Assembly: GCF_024166365.1 (NCBI RefSeq)
Contig: NC_064822.1
Span: forward strand, 103,474,823-103,538,822
Direction of reading: 5' to 3'
From: Elephas maximus indicus
Lineage: Eukaryota; Chordata; Mammalia; Proboscidea; Elephantidae
Length of the DNA: 64,000 nt
Shown here in pieces: positions 1 to 12,272 of the stretch. Made by a program: the position numbers and the translations under genes. Below the pieces are notes generated by a model. That model had not been told where the DNA came from and did no database searches. It saw only the letters and a list, made by a program, of their open reading frames with translations. Numbering within the stretch: position 1 is the first letter of the stretch; the number at the start of each line of letters is the position of its first letter.

Positions 1-823
1 CGGGGCATCAGGATTGGAGGAAGACTCATTAACAACCTGCGTCATGCAGATGACACAACCTTGCTTGCTGAAAGTGAAGAGGATTTGAAGCACTTACTAA
101 AGAAGATCAAAGACCACAGCCTTCAGTATGGATTGTTCCTCAACATAAAGAAAACAAAAATCCTCACAACTGGACCAATGGGCAACATCATGATAAACGG
201 AAAAAAGATTGAAGTTGTCAAGGATTTCATTTTACTTGGATCTACAATCAACAGCCATGGAAGCAGCAGTCAAGAAATCAAAAGATGCATTGCATTGGGC
301 AAATCTGCTGCAAAGGACCTCTTCAAAGTGTTGAAGAGCAAAGATGTCACCCTGAAGACTAAGGTATGCCGGACCCAAGCCGAGGTATTTTCAATCGCAT
401 CATATGCATGTGAAAGCTGGACAATGAATAAGGAAGACTGAATAAGAGTTGACGCCTTTGAATTGTGGTGTTGGTGAAGAATATTGAATATACCATGGAC
501 TGCCAAAAGAATGAACAAATCTGTCTTGGAAGAAGTGCAGCCAGAATGCTCCATAGAGGCAAGGATGGCGAGACTGCATCTTACATACTTTGGACATGTT
601 GTCAGGAGGGATGAGTCCCTGCAGAAGGACATCACGCTTGGCAGAGTACAGGGTCAGCGGAAAAGAGGAAGACCCTCAAGGAGGTGGATTGACACAGTGG
701 CTGCAACAATAAGCTCAAGCATAGCGATTGTAAGGATGGCGCAGGACCGGGCAGTGCTTCGTTCCTTTGTGCATAGGGTCGCTATGAATCGGAACTGAAT
801 CAACGGCACCTAACAACAACAAA
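1..823 (+). mobile_element. RTE-clade LINE (RTE1_LA/BovB-like), 3' part, cut by window start
   Basis: The sequence matches the 3' third of the better-preserved RTE at 33310-36738: the end of the reverse transcriptase (INNLR-x-ADDTTLL, catalytic YADD here read as HADD), then the RTE C-terminal domain (ESWTMNKED, IPWTAKRMN, YFGHVVRR), ending in the diagnostic tail caacggcacctaacaacaac. The reading frame is broken: a stop follows NKED at 441 and the rest is in another frame. It begins before the window. It lies upstream of the first visible C12orf54 exon, so probably in an intron of that gene. Confidence 0.93.
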
Positions 824-1385
824 TCTGTCTTAAAGTTCTCATCTTTTCCCCAAAGTAATGCAACACAGATTTTTACCAGTCATTGTATCCATTTATGGCT
901 GGGTCATATTTACTGTTAATAAAAAACTACCAGACCTTCCAAAGTGATCATACTATTTTACACTCCCTCCAGCAATATTTGACAGTTCCAGTTGCTCCAT
1001 ATTCTCACCAAAATATGGTGGTGTCCTCCTGTGTATTATAATCTAAATACAAATATATGTTGATTTTAACAGCTATACTTAGCTTCAGAAAAGAACCAAT
1101 TATACAGACAAAATATAATAATGGATTTCATTATACGCTCCTTTTACTAACTTTTCCTGTATTTTATGCATTTACGATATGCAGAAATGGTGGCCTAGAA
1201 ATATATGTAGAGTAGAAGTCAACGAGATTTATTGCTGGAGGTAGAAAACCATAGTCTCTTGGCATTCACAGTCTGCAGTTTAGTGGCTGGGATGTTAGGT
1301 AACTCAATTCTACATATAAAATCCCTTTGGAAATTATAAAGTGATAGTACATAACGTTACATTTTCTATTTTTGTCTTCTATCAG
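824..1385. other. Probable C12orf54 intron sequence, no feature recognised
   Basis: AT-rich non-coding sequence between the RTE and the 1386 exon. No earlier C12orf54 exon could be found here, so the upstream exons should lie before the window. It ends in a pyrimidine-rich tract and ag acceptor (ttgtcttctatcag). Confidence 0.6.
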
Positions 1386-1418
1386 GTGCTGACAGCTTTT
1401 AAGGATATACAAAAGGAG
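1386..1418 (+). CDS. C12orf54: C12orf54 internal coding exon (11 codons)
   Basis: A 33 nt exon translating to VLTAFKDIQKE, bounded by an ag acceptor (ttctatcag) and a gtgaga donor, phase 0 at both ends. I recall the human C12orf54 protein carrying VLTVFKDIQKE at this point, one residue different. The next exons join in the correct phase, giving the same residue order as the human protein. C12orf54 is a short, poorly characterised, mainly testis-expressed protein of about 127 aa with no known domain. The N-terminal half of the protein must be encoded before the window. The identification is from memory and rests on the four exons together; a single 33 nt exon alone would not suffice. Confidence 0.85.
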
Positions 1419-2744
1419 GTGAGATTAAATTCCAATTCTCTGCATTCCATGGCATCACCACCTGCCCTTGCTCCCATCTTCCTAAATACCCTACTGAGAT
1501 GTTGACTCTGCTAAAAGTTTTAGCTTCATTTCTTTATCTAGTGATTTCCCCATTTAAAGGGTAGCATTGACTTGTCAAAAGAGGCAGTTAAGGTAAGAAG
1601 ATTCTTTTGTGGGAAATGTAATAACATAGAGAGAAAATTCTATCAGAACTTTTCTCAGCAAAAAATACTCTATGTGGTTATATGGAACATGGATAAGTGA
1701 CTAAGTTGGAGGGTCCTCAAGTTACATGTTAAATTGCCTTATTAGGAGAGAGTATGTCTATTAACCTCAGGAAGGTATAAATTAGAAAAAAAAATTTTTT
1801 TTATTTCTAAAGTTAGAGCTAAATGTCTTGGGTAAGTAGAAGCCCCCTGAATCTCTGCTCTTCATGCAGATTTCAGCCTCTTTTCTAAACATGGATCAAA
1901 TATTTAAATGATATAGTCAAATATGAACAATATCATTGGCCTATCCCAGGCACCAAGTTATTTAATTTGCTGATAGAACTGGCATGTCTCGGTCCTATCA
2001 AGCCCACAGCCCCATCTTATTGTCTTGCTGTCTGTTACAGTGTGAGCAACAGGCAGTCGCCACACAATTATTTATCAACAGACTATTTACAAAGGCTATA
2101 AACATAAGAATAGGTACAACTTAGGAAAAGCACAAGTCTTATAAAATCAGGGCAAATGGGAAACTTTATTGCAGTTTTCTTAATTTTTTTGTTTGAATAC
2201 AGACACAATAGTGCTAAAATTAGAATCTAAATGTAATATGAGCCTTCCTACTTGAGGAAGGGTGATGGCCAAAGGGATTGAGTAGGCTTTGAAAATAAAC
2301 TTCTATTTCACCATCTGGACCACTTTTGGCCTCTGAACTGAGCCCCTTTCTGTAGTCTTAGAGGCCATATCTGTGTGTCCTGCTATGTCTAGGCCTTACT
2401 CTAGAACAGGTTATAGCAGCCTTTGCCTCTACCTGGCTGGAAGTAAAAGGGGGCACTGTGTAGAGATCAGAGCCTGATATTTTCATTCAAGTTTTGCCTT
2501 TAGGATCAGGGTACCTCCACTCTACCCCAAATTTTAATCCGCTAAGGCCTGGGGCTCCTTCAGGCAGGACTTGGGCTAGTGGAAGGAGGAGGCTTACCTG
2601 TAAGTGGGACTTCTGCGTGTTGATTCCATCCTCCCAGGGCCTATATGTGAAGTTAACAGGCATGTCTGACACACCCTGTGCTGAAGCTTTCTTCTGGTGC
2701 CTCTTCATGGAGTCAGATGCAACCCCTGCCCTCATAGATCCCTC
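1419..2744. other. C12orf54 intron, non-coding
   Basis: Intron between the 1386 and 3653 exons, first part. It has unique AT-rich sequence with no convincing repeat or open frame. The AfroSINE at 2745 follows. Confidence 0.6.
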
Positions 2745-2908
2745 CAAAAACCAAACCCATTGCCGTCGCGTCAATTCTGACTCACAGCGACCCTATAAGA
2801 CAGAGTAGAACTGCACCATACAGTTTCCAAGGAGTGCCTGGTGGATTCAAACTGCTGACCTCTTGGTTAGCAGCCATAGCACTTAACCACTACGCCACCA
2901 GGGTTTCC
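2745..2908 (-). repeat. AfroSINE (tRNA-derived, short form)
   Basis: Read on the - strand it runs from a gaaaccctggtggcgtagtgg-like head with tRNA A/B box remnants to the ccgtcgcgtcaa...ccattgcc tail. It is flanked by an imperfect target-site duplication, atagatccctc against atagacccctc. It lacks the 40 bp gctgtaatctttatgg segment seen in the long form. It lies in the C12orf54 intron. Confidence 0.93.
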
Positions 2909-3652
2909 ATAGACCCCTCAGGCTGGTGCAAATAAAACAGACGCCTAGTCACAGACATATATGGGCCATTTTTGCACCTAAATACTAAGGGAAGATAGCC
3001 AAGCAAAGGACCAGTAGGGAGAGGTAGAATTAGAATTAATTCGAATGTACTTTCTTGCTGGTTAGGCAAATATAAGCAGCCCTAGAGCATTCTTACTCAG
3101 AAAGACCATCCCGCCTGTTCATATGAGCTCAGGGAGCCCAAAGTGTATAATCAGTAGCTATTTACTCTGGGATGAGTGAAAAAGATTCTTTTAAAGTTCC
3201 TTCATAACAACAGAGAACCTCTGGAGACTCAATTAGGAGTATGAAAGGGAGAGCAGAAAGGCAGATAAGAACAAAAGAGGAGAGGCCATAGTATCAGTAG
3301 TTATGATTATAAGTAATGAGTTGTGTCTTCCACCCCTAGAACTTATCCATTGCCTTCAAGTGGATTCCAACTCATGGTGACTCCATGTGCTTGCTTTTTA
3401 TTTATTCGTTACTCAACATTTATTGGTCATATGCTATATGCAGGACTTTATGTTAAGTAGTTTCGTGTGAGGATACAAAGACAACACTAATTCTACTTTT
3501 GGGGAAACTTAGAATTTAGTCTCATTCCCAAGAAACCCATCTTTCCCAAATAGACATCCCTTCATTTGACCAAACCTATAGCTGGTATAGTGCAGGTTCA
3601 GAGGAGAACAACCCCCTGAGTCTCTGACTCTCTGAATCTCATTATTTTTCAG
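2909..3652. repeat. C12orf54 intron with a probable old L2/MIR-type fragment (about 3395-3490)
   Basis: The tract around 3395-3490 (tttatttattcgttactcaac...ggatacaaagacaac) resembles the common L2 signature of attcaacaaatatttattg followed by gggatacaaagatgaa. Around 3345-3388, ccattgccttcaagtggattccaactcatggtga looks like an isolated AfroSINE 3' tail. The rest is unassigned. Confidence 0.45.
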
Positions 3653-3677
3653 CTGCGGGAAGATGCTCAGATTCGAG
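3653..3677 (+). CDS. C12orf54: C12orf54 internal coding exon (25 nt)
   Basis: The exon encodes LREDAQIR plus the first base of a glycine codon. It has a tttttcag acceptor and a gtaaaa donor; phase 0 in, phase 1 out. The human counterpart as I recall it is LQEDARIRG. The split glycine codon is completed by GT at the start of the 5303 exon. A 25 nt micro-exon with both splice sites and correct phase is hard to explain by chance next to the other three. Confidence 0.85.
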
Positions 3678-5302
3678 GTAAAACAGCAGTATTCTAAGGT
3701 TTGGATAAGCCAAAAGTGGTGGGAGGAAATAAGAAGGAGTTCACCCCAAAGTCTCTTCTTAGGATCTTCTATTCAACTTGGAACTAGAATCCAGGTCCTC
3801 TTTTCCTTTCCTCTTTCAGCCAAGATGGGCATTGGCTTTCTTTGAAGCCTCCATGAGCACATCTAGTCTCTACTCTGTCCAGCCCAGTTGCTTCGATAGG
3901 GATGCAAAAGCCTTTTCTCCCTTGGGATGGCTGTTGAGGGCCTGAGGACAGCCTCATCCCTCAGTCAGACATAGTTTTTTTCGTAGAGGTGAGACAACAA
4001 GCACAGAGGTGAGCAGCTTCCTAGTTCTGCTGTATGGGGATGGAGTGATAGGGAGGTCAGAGTGGAATGATTTTTCAGGGTGGTCAAGTTATAGTTCTCA
4101 GATGCCAGATGCAAATTCTAGTGTTTCATAAAAATACTCAAAATACCTAAGAGCCCAGGGTTATAGAATAAAATCTGTATTTGGAGCTCTTTCCTTCATC
4201 CACCCAAAAAGGAACTTAGTAATCAGAGCATTTCGAATTTTATGTGTATACAAGTCACCTGGGACCTTGTTAAAAAGTAGATTCTGAATTAGTAAGTCTA
4301 GGATGGGCCTCAAGATTCTGAAATTCTGTATGTCTAACAAGCTCCCATGTGATACTAATGCTGCTGGTTCATGGATCATATTTTGAGTATGAAGAATCTA
4401 AATGACTGAGTCCAAAGAAAGATCCTTTAATGTCAGAATGACATAAGCTTTAATTCAGAGACTTCCAAACCCCATTAAAAGTTGAGAAGACTTCAGATAT
4501 AGGTATACGAGGAAATCCCAAGGAGATTCTGTCTACTCTGGGAATTGGAATCACTCCATGCTTTTCTACTCCTTCCACAAAAAAAAAAAAAAAAGAGTCC
4601 ATAAGTGTCCTAACCTTCTTGGAGATCTTTAAATATAAAGTCAGTCCAGAGAAGGTCCTCTTTGATCTTTCTCCAAGCCTTGTCATTCACCTTCACTCCA
4701 GACCGATGAGGATTTATGGCCTTGCTGAGTCCATTGTGAGCTATAGATGAAAATTTCTTGGATGCTGATCCTTTGTGGTTGCTCTCCAAGAACCAAGGAA
4801 GCCAGATTTTCAAAGAAGTCACTGTAGAATCCTGTGAACATCCAGCCTGATGATACAGGCTGTAAAAATGTGGGTTGGGTTTAGAATCCTATCTGTTCCT
4901 GTTATTTATCTGCTTCCTGAGACTGTGAGGGGGTGGAATTCAGAGTAAGATGAGGAGAATTCAAGTCTCATTGAACTCATTTTCCATAGGGAAAACAGAA
5001 ACAAGAAGTAAGAAACCAGGGGCATGTTCCAGCAGCAGTACCCTAAAGCTGAAGTATTTGGGTCACTCCTGAATGCCCAGCACTGAACAGAGGTCAGATG
5101 GCCATGATTCACTATACTTCACAGATGGCCAAATGTCTGATGCCATATTCTGCAACTACTTGTCTGTCAGGCTTATAGAGCCACAAGTATGGCCCCTTCC
5201 ACTCTAACTGGCTATATTCCAAACCAGGGGTGTGTGGTTGGTTCTTAGCGAAACATTTCCAGATCCCTGTAACAGGATGACTCATTCTTGTGTCCACCTC
5301 AG
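3678..5302. repeat. C12orf54 intron containing a MER5A-like DNA transposon fossil (about 4205-4395)
   Basis: The 4205-4395 stretch (cacctgggaccttgttaaaa, gattctgaattagtaagtct, aacaagctcccatgtgat, atgctgctggttcatgg) follows the MER5A consensus of the hAT-Charlie group in order. A 15 bp poly-A tract lies near 4580. The remainder shows no gene. Confidence 0.75.
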
Positions 5303-5351
5303 GTATGAGCAATTGCTCCGTGATACCCATGTCATCTGCATCAAGGACTGG
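5303..5351 (+). CDS. C12orf54: C12orf54 internal coding exon (49 nt)
   Basis: After the split glycine codon it encodes MSNCSVIPMSSASRTG, against MSNCSMTPMTSAPRTG recalled for human. Acceptor tgtccacctcag, donor gtaagt (consensus), phase 1 in and phase 2 out. Longer open frames overlap it on both strands, but only this frame joins to the neighbouring exons. Confidence 0.88.
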
Positions 5352-6547
5352 GTAAGTGGGCTTCTTTTGATGGTCCCCAAGGGAGATGTCATCTACCTGG
5401 ACATAGGTTTGGTGGCCAACCATAGAGCTAGCTCTGAGCCTTGAGCCTTTTGAAGCCTGTACTTACCACACACAGCTCTTCACAAAGGGGAAGGAGGTGG
5501 CCCCCACTACTCTCAACTAATCATTAACTACAGAGCCAAAGTCCTGTCCTCAATCCACAGACCCCATCAGAAATCCGTGGAATCTCAGGACCAGTCTTGT
5601 ACCTCAATATATTAGGTATTGGGAGATTCTCTTCTTTCAAATTAGGGAATAGAGAACATAGGGAAAAAAAAAAGGAAATAAGAAAGGAATGCCATGAAGA
5701 AGTGGTATTTCAGGGACTTGTTAGTCTAAGAAAAGAAGGCTAAAAAAATGAGTAAAAGCTTGGGAGTCCAAATGCCCCAACATTGGTAGATGTTGATTTC
5801 TTCTCCATAAGAACAACACTAAGGGGAAAAGATGAGGCTACAACACAAGGGACTTAATTTAGATATTAAGAATTACTTTCCAGTAGTGACAGCTGAGAAA
5901 CAGAGAACTGGGTAGTCAAGAAAGAGGACAGCAGCATGCCCTGCAGAGGACTTTAAAATAGATATGAATTTTTTCATCAGTTTGACATCTTTCAGATATG
6001 GTCCTGCCTGAAATAGGAAATGGGAAGATGAACTCTACTTTCCTGTTTGAACAGAATTTGTCCCTAACAGTTGGTTTCATTTGGCCATAATAAAATTTAA
6101 AAAATGCCTCTTAGAGATAGATCTTTATGCTTTAACTTGCTCAGTGCTGAAAATGGGAGAGAAATAGCTCATTGGTGATCTCATATTTACCTAAATTTCA
6201 AACGTAATTATTTTAAACATTTACATATGAGGAGCACTTTCAATTGGTTAAAGTTCTTCTGGATTTATGATCTTGCTTAATTTTAACATTCCTCTGAGGA
6301 AAGCTGGAGGAATATTCCTGATGAAAAAATAAGCTCTGACAGGTTATACCACTTTGTCTCCTAGCACCCAGCAAGTGCTCTTTCCCATGGGCTGCATTAT
6401 CATCAAGGAATTTCAACTCTCAGAGTCAGTTATGCCCATTCCCTGGAGGATTAATGAAATCCCAAGAACAGCGGAGGCCAGGGATGGGGCTTAAGGGGTG
6501 GAACATCTCTCTCTCATACATCCACAACCTCTTCTTATTTGGTGCAG
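5352..6547. other. C12orf54 last intron, nothing else recognised
   Basis: Unique AT-rich sequence between the 5303 and 6548 exons. It ends in the acceptor ttcttatttggtgcag. No repeat was assigned with confidence. Confidence 0.6.
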
Positions 6548-6644
6548 ATGTATCAGGCCTCCAGTTTCCTGGATGACCCCGAAATTGAGTCCATCACTGT
6601 CCAGCAATGGAAAGCAGCCCTCAGGATGCTCTGCCCATGGCTAA
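6548..6644 (+). CDS. C12orf54: C12orf54 last coding exon, shortened C-terminus
   Basis: Joined to the GG left by the previous exon it reads GCIRPPVSWMTPKL, then SSNGKQPSGCSAHG and a TAA at 6642-6644. Human, as recalled, has GSIRPPDSLMTPKL and SSGEQPSGG, followed by about 19 further residues. Here the frame closes six residues after QPSG, although the downstream DNA (caccaatcgacttgctaacctgg) still resembles the part encoding the human tail. The four exons total 204 nt, exactly 68 codons with the stop. So the gene either ends early in this lineage or is decaying. The remaining splice sites and frame are intact. Confidence 0.82.
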
Positions 6645-7958
6645 GCACCTAACCCTCCAACCAATCGACTTGCTAACCTGGATCCTAACTCTATAATCAA
6701 GGAAGCAGTCCTCTTCAGCTTCTGCCAGGTGTCTCACCCAAGCGATATTTCTCCTGAGCTCCACCCTGCCCATCCCTGCTGTAGTTAGGAACCCAGGCCT
6801 CATGGGTCCTCATTCCAACGTGACCAACACTCCACCAAGCGTGTGTGGTTAAAACAAGGGGCAATGGGGTAAAAGGGTGGACGGGTGAAGGCAGAGCCAA
6901 CCCAGGCTCTCTTGGTCTTGTTATCAAGATAGAGCCAAACAGTGTATCAGATGTGGATAATTCTGTATAGGGAGGAGAGTTCAGCAATCAAGAAGAGACA
7001 ATTGTGGGATAAGGAGATGGAGAGGTGGAAAGTTTAAAATCACACTAAGGAATACAACCCCCAATATTCCCTCCTGGAAAGCTCTCTAGAAACTGATGTT
7101 CTCTTTGGGGTTTAATTCAGAATCAAGAATCAAACACAGTAGGCCCATAATGGACTCCATTGTCAGGGTTTTGGTTAATTAAAGTATTTGAGGGTTCTTC
7201 CCCAAAGGCACTGCTTAAGTCACAGGGCATTTCCTCAACTCTTTTAACCCTACTCCTTATACTCACCTGACATCTAATCCCCCATGGAGGGAAGACTGTC
7301 TCAGATGTTCACCCAGTGGCATAGCCTATGCTAGCCATACCATCTATATGACCCTGTCTAGGGCTCACTGGGAATTCCTTATAGGACAGAGTTTGAATGA
7401 CGGGTAGTGGAGAAAATTGGGTTCATCTACAGGTTTCTAAGTACAGTTACTCCATGCATTTTCTTGAAGAGTACCTTTTCAAATATTTTATCCTGTTTGT
7501 CCATAAATCATCAAAATACACAAAATATTCCAACATCTTGGCAACTATATCTTCCTGATTCCCTCATGAACCTGAAAAAAAAAAAAAAACACATACACTC
7601 ACAAAACCTCTGTCACTACTCAAAACCCAGTTTTGGCTCAGAAATTAAGGCAGTAAGCTTCCTTTCTCTTAAGTAAAACTTAGGCATCAAGTGGAGAATA
7701 GCAGACATCTGGAGTGGACAATACATAGAGTGAGAGAAGAAGTTCTACAACCAATGGATCTCCTCCTTTAGATGGTATTGGATATATTGTGGTGGGGGCA
7801 TAAGGGTAGATGCATCGCCATGAGGATGGCTTTTACATTTAGCACCTTCTGTCTAGTAAACTATCTAGCAGAGAGAAGAATAAAATTTCTTTTATTTCCA
7901 TACATGTTACTGTGACATCTTGGGTGTAGCTTCAGTTGCCTAAAAAAGAAGATATTAG
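6645..7958. other. Intergenic / C12orf54 3' UTR, nothing recognised
   Basis: No clear polyadenylation signal was placed just after the stop. There is a short poly-A run near 7576-7590. No coding feature or classified repeat seen. Confidence 0.5.
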
Positions 7959-9226
7959 AGGGGGTGGGGGCCAAGATGGCAGAGTAGTCAGATGCTTCCA
8001 GTGATCGCTCTTACAACAAAGCCCCCCCAAAACAAGTGAAATGATTGTATTTATGACAAGCTAGGAGCCCTGAACATCAAAGGCAAAGTTAGAAAATGGA
8101 CTTAGCTGCTGGTGAAGGTAGAGACGGTTCAGAAGTGGATAGCAGTTGCCAGACCTGAATTGCCAAGAACCCTCAGGCACCATTCTTGGGAACGACTCCG
8201 GTGGGCTGGTGGTAGTATTCAGCAGCAGTTTCCTCAGGGAGGAACAGCCAGCTGCACAGCCTACTCATACCTCCAAAACCAGAGAATAATGGTGCTTTTG
8301 GCAAAAGCTAAGAACTTGCATATATTTTACTGAGCCCCCTACCCCCAAGCCGGCTTCAGAGGTTATTTCTCTGGCCTGAGATAGGCCCTGCTGAGCACTC
8401 AGAGCCATTCTCCCAGCCTTGGAGAAGGAATAAATTCACAACAGGGGGAAAAAATAATCTTCCAGCTGCACTAACCTGGGGAGCTCAGGACAGAAGTGGC
8501 TCCTGTCCAGGCACAAACGGTCAGTGGACTTTGAATATCTTTCCCCCCTGCATGTACCCATGTGGGCCTAGTTCAGGAAAATAGGCACTTGTTGGCAGAC
8601 TGCAACTGTTTTAGCTGTGCAGTAGAGAGGTGGGTGTTTGATGTTTGACACCACTTTGCCTACTAAACAGGGTTCTCACCTAGCTACATCAAGGGCCTAA
8701 GGACTGGTGGGTCCACTCAGGTCACCCAGCCACCCACGACAGGGGTCCAAGGAAAACTGATACCTCCCAGCCTTACAACCAAAAGCATCGGGTGCCCATG
8801 GTCCATCTGCAGAACCTACCCACCTGTATGCTGTAGGGAAGAGGGATGCACTTTCCTCACAGACACTGGGAGGATGGCTGTCAGCCCCCTGCCTTGTTCA
8901 GAGCATGACCCCTGCTGCAACCAGACACCGGTACCTACCAATCACCCCTGCCCCTCTAAGACTGTAGGACAGAGCCTGTACCACACACTTGATGACCAAC
9001 TACCTAGACACAGGAGCTGAGTCCATACAAGAAAAGTGAGTGGACTTCTAGGCTGATATAACTGATGAAGCTCTAGCCACCTGGTGATAGGACGTTAGAG
9101 CTTCAAAGGTGAAAATAATCAAGGTGGCTCCCTCAAGCAACCCATTTGGGCATATAAAAACAAAACAAAGCAAGAAGCTAAGATACAGTAAGAAAACATA
9201 AAATAAACTAATATAATAACTTATAG

Positions 9227-10250
9227 ATGGCTCAGCTATAACAGTCAATATCAAATCACATAAAGAAGTAGACCATGATCGCTTCAACAAACTCTCAGAA
9301 CAAAGAATCAAGGGATCTTCTGGATGAAGGTGTCTTTCTGGAATCACTGTATGCAGAATACAAAAGATTAATACACAGAACTCTTCAAGACATCAAGAAT
9401 GAATTTAGGAAGGAGATCAGGCAATACACAAAACAAGCCAAGGAATACACAGATACAACAGCTGAAGAAATTAAAAAGGTAATTCAAGAACATAATGAAA
9501 AATTTAATAAGCTCCAAGAATCCATAGGGAGACAGCAATCAGAAATTCAGAAGATTAACAATAAAATTACAGAAGTAGACAACTCAATAGAAAGTCAGGA
9601 GCAGAACAGAGCAAGTGGAAGGCAAAATTTGTGAGCTTAAAGATAAAGCACTTTGCACCAATATATTTGTAGAAAAATCAGATAAAAGAATTAAAAAAAA
9701 AATGAAGAAACCTTAAGAATCATGTGGGACTCTATCAAGAGAAATAACCTATGAGTGATTGGAGTACCAGAACAGGGAGGGATAACAGAAAATACAGAGA
9801 GAATTGTTGAAGATTTGTTGGCTGAAAACTTCCCTGATATCCTAAAAGATGAGAAGATATCCAAGATGCTCATTGAACTCCACATGAGGTAGATCTTAAA
9901 AGAAAGTCACCAAGACATATTATAATCAAACTTGCCAAAACCAAAGATAAAGAGGGAATTTTAAGAGCAGCTACGGATAAATGAAAAGTCACCTACAAAG
10001 GAGAGTCAATAAGAATAAGCTCGGACTACTAGGCAGAAACTACATAGGCAAGAAGGCAATGGGATGACTTATATAAAACACTGAAGGAAAAATTTGCCAG
10101 CTAAAAATCATATATCCAGCAAAACTGTCTCTCAAGTATGAAGGTGAAATTAGGACATTTCTAGATAAACGGAGGTTTAGGGATTTCATAAAAACCAAAC
10201 CAAAACTACAAGAAATACTAAAGGGAGTTCTCTGGTTAGAAAATCAATAA
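9227..10250 (+). pseudogene. L1-A ORF1 (RNA-binding chaperone), broken
   Basis: Aligns with the intact ORF1 of the L1 at 56303-63678. The ATG at 9227 (MAQL) is followed at once by TAA; the next stretch is open from 9275 to 9634 and covers the coiled-coil part (KEYTDTTAEEIKKVIQEHN). After that the RRM-like part (IRNNL-VIGVPEQG) and the C-terminal domain (ending before 10250) continue in shifted frames. ORF1p normally trimerises and coats L1 RNA. This copy cannot make it. Confidence 0.88.
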
Positions 10251-10448
10251 TATCAGATATCAATCCAAGACTAGAACACTGGACAGAGCAATCAGGTGTC
10301 AACCCAGATACAGAAATCACAAAAATAAATCAAGATAAAAAAGATCAAAACAGAGAACAGCGATGTCATTATGTAAAAGAAGACAACACTAAAACAATAA
10401 ATAGGGAGTAAAAACGCAGTCACAGATTTTTCATATGGAGAGGAAGAT

Positions 10449-12272
10449 CTTGTTGTTGTTAGGTGCCGTCGAGTCAGTTCCGACTCATAGCGACCCTATG
10501 TACAACAGAAGGAAACACTGCCTGGTCCTGCGCCATCCTCAAAATTCTTGTTTGAGCTCATTGTTGCAGCCACTGTGTCAATCCACCTCCTTGAGGGTCT
10601 TCCTCTTTTCCACTCACCCTGTACTCTGCCAAGCATGATGTCCTTCTGCAGGGACTCATCCCTCCTGACAACATGTCCAAAGTATGTAAGACGCAGTTTC
10701 ACCCTCCTTGCCTCTAAGGAGAATTCTGGCCGCACTTCTTCCAAGACAGATTTGTTCATTCTTTTGGCAGTCCATGGTATATTCAATATTCTTAACCAAC
10801 ACCACAATTCAAAGGCGTCAACTCTTCTTCGGTCTTCCTTATTCATTGTCCAGCTTTCACATGCATATGATGCAATTGAAAATATCATAACTTGGTCAGG
10901 TGCACCTTAGTCTTCATGGTGACATCTTTGCTCTTCAACACTTTGAAGAGGTCCTTTGCAGCAGATTTGCCCAATGCAATGTGTCTTTTGATTTCTTGAC
11001 TGCTGCTTCCGTGGCTTTTGATTGTGGATCCAAGTAAAATGAAATCCTTGACAACTTCAATCTTTTCTCCATTTATCATGATGTTGCCCATTGGTCCAGT
11101 TGTGAGGATTTTTGTTTTCTTTATGTTGAGGAACAATCCATACTGAAGGCTGTGTCTTTGATTTTCATTAGTAAGTGCTTCAAGTCCTCTTCACTTTCAG
11201 CAAGCAAGGTTGAGTCATCTGCATAACGCAGGTTGTTAATGAGTCTTCCTCCAATCCTGATGCCCCGTTCTTCTTCATATAGTCCAGCTTCTCGTATTAT
11301 TTGTTCAGCATACAGATTAAATAAGTATGGTGAAGAACACAACCCTGACGCACACCTTTCCTGACTTTAAACCAATCAGTATCCCCTTGTTCTGTCCGAA
11401 CAACTGCCTCTTGATCTATATAAAGGTTCCTCATGAGCACAATTAAGTATTCTGGAATTTCCATTCTTCGTAGTGTTATCCATAGTTTGTTATGATCCAC
11501 ACAGTCAAATGCCTTTGCATAGTCAATAAAACACAGGTAAACATCCTTCTGGTATTCTCTGCTTTCAGCCAGGATGCACCTGACATCAGCAATGATATCC
11601 CTGGTTCCACGTCCTCTTCTGAAACTGCCCTGAATTTCTGGCAGTTCCCTGTCGATATACAGCTATAGCCATTTTTGAATGATCTTCAGCAGAATTTTGC
11701 TTGCGTGTGATATTAATGATATTGTTCTATAATTTCCACATTCAGTTGGATCACCTTTTTTGGGAATAGGTATACATATGGATCTCTTCTAGTCAGTTGG
11801 CCAGGAAGCTGTCTTCCATATTTCTTGGGATAGACGAGTGAGCACCTCCAGCAATGCACGTGTTTGTTGAAACATCTCAATAGATATTCCATCAATTCCT
11901 GGAGCCTTGTTTTTTGCCAGTGGCTTCAGAGCAGTTTGGACTTCTTCCTTCAGTACCATGGGTTCCTGATGATATGCCACCTCTTGAAATGGTTGAACAT
12001 CGACTAATTCTTTTTGGAATAATGACTCTGTGTATTCCTCCCATCTTCTTTTGATGCTTCCTGCATCATTTAATATTTTCCCCATGGAATCCTTCACTAT
12101 TGCAACTCAAGGCTTGAATTTTTTCTTCAGTTCTTTCAGCTTGAGAAATGCTGAGCGTGTTCTTCCCTTTTGGTTTTCCATCTCCAGCTCTTTGCACATG
12201 TCATTATAATACTTTACTTTGTCTTCTCGAGACGCCCTTTGAAATCTTCTGTTCAGTTCTTTTACTTCATCA
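10449..12272 (-). mobile_element. RTE-clade LINE, 5'-truncated, inserted in L1-A
   Basis: The - strand encodes RTE reverse transcriptase and C-terminal domain pieces (DGISIEMFQQT, YADDSTLLAESEED, YFGHVVRR). Its 3' tail lies at the left end (ttgttgttgttaggtgccg). It is bounded by a perfect 12 bp duplication ggagaggaagat at 10437-10448 and 12273-12284, which fixes both ends and proves it landed in the inter-ORF spacer of L1-A. Several frameshifts and stops break the coding region. The RTE at 33310 is about 3.2 kb without its insert, so about the first 1.4 kb is missing. Confidence 0.96.

Noticed and set aside
2487-2808. Open frames of about 100 codons on both strands at 2.5-2.8 kb
   Set aside because: They run into an AfroSINE and include its tail; no homology recognised.
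5112-5444. Open frames of 70-103 codons on both strands around 5.1-5.4 kb
   Set aside because: They overlap the 49 nt C12orf54 exon but run through its splice sites. Only the spliced frame continues into neighbouring exons.
6715-6987. 90-codon open frame on the - strand downstream of C12orf54
   Set aside because: No recognisable motif, no splice or promoter context; consistent with chance.
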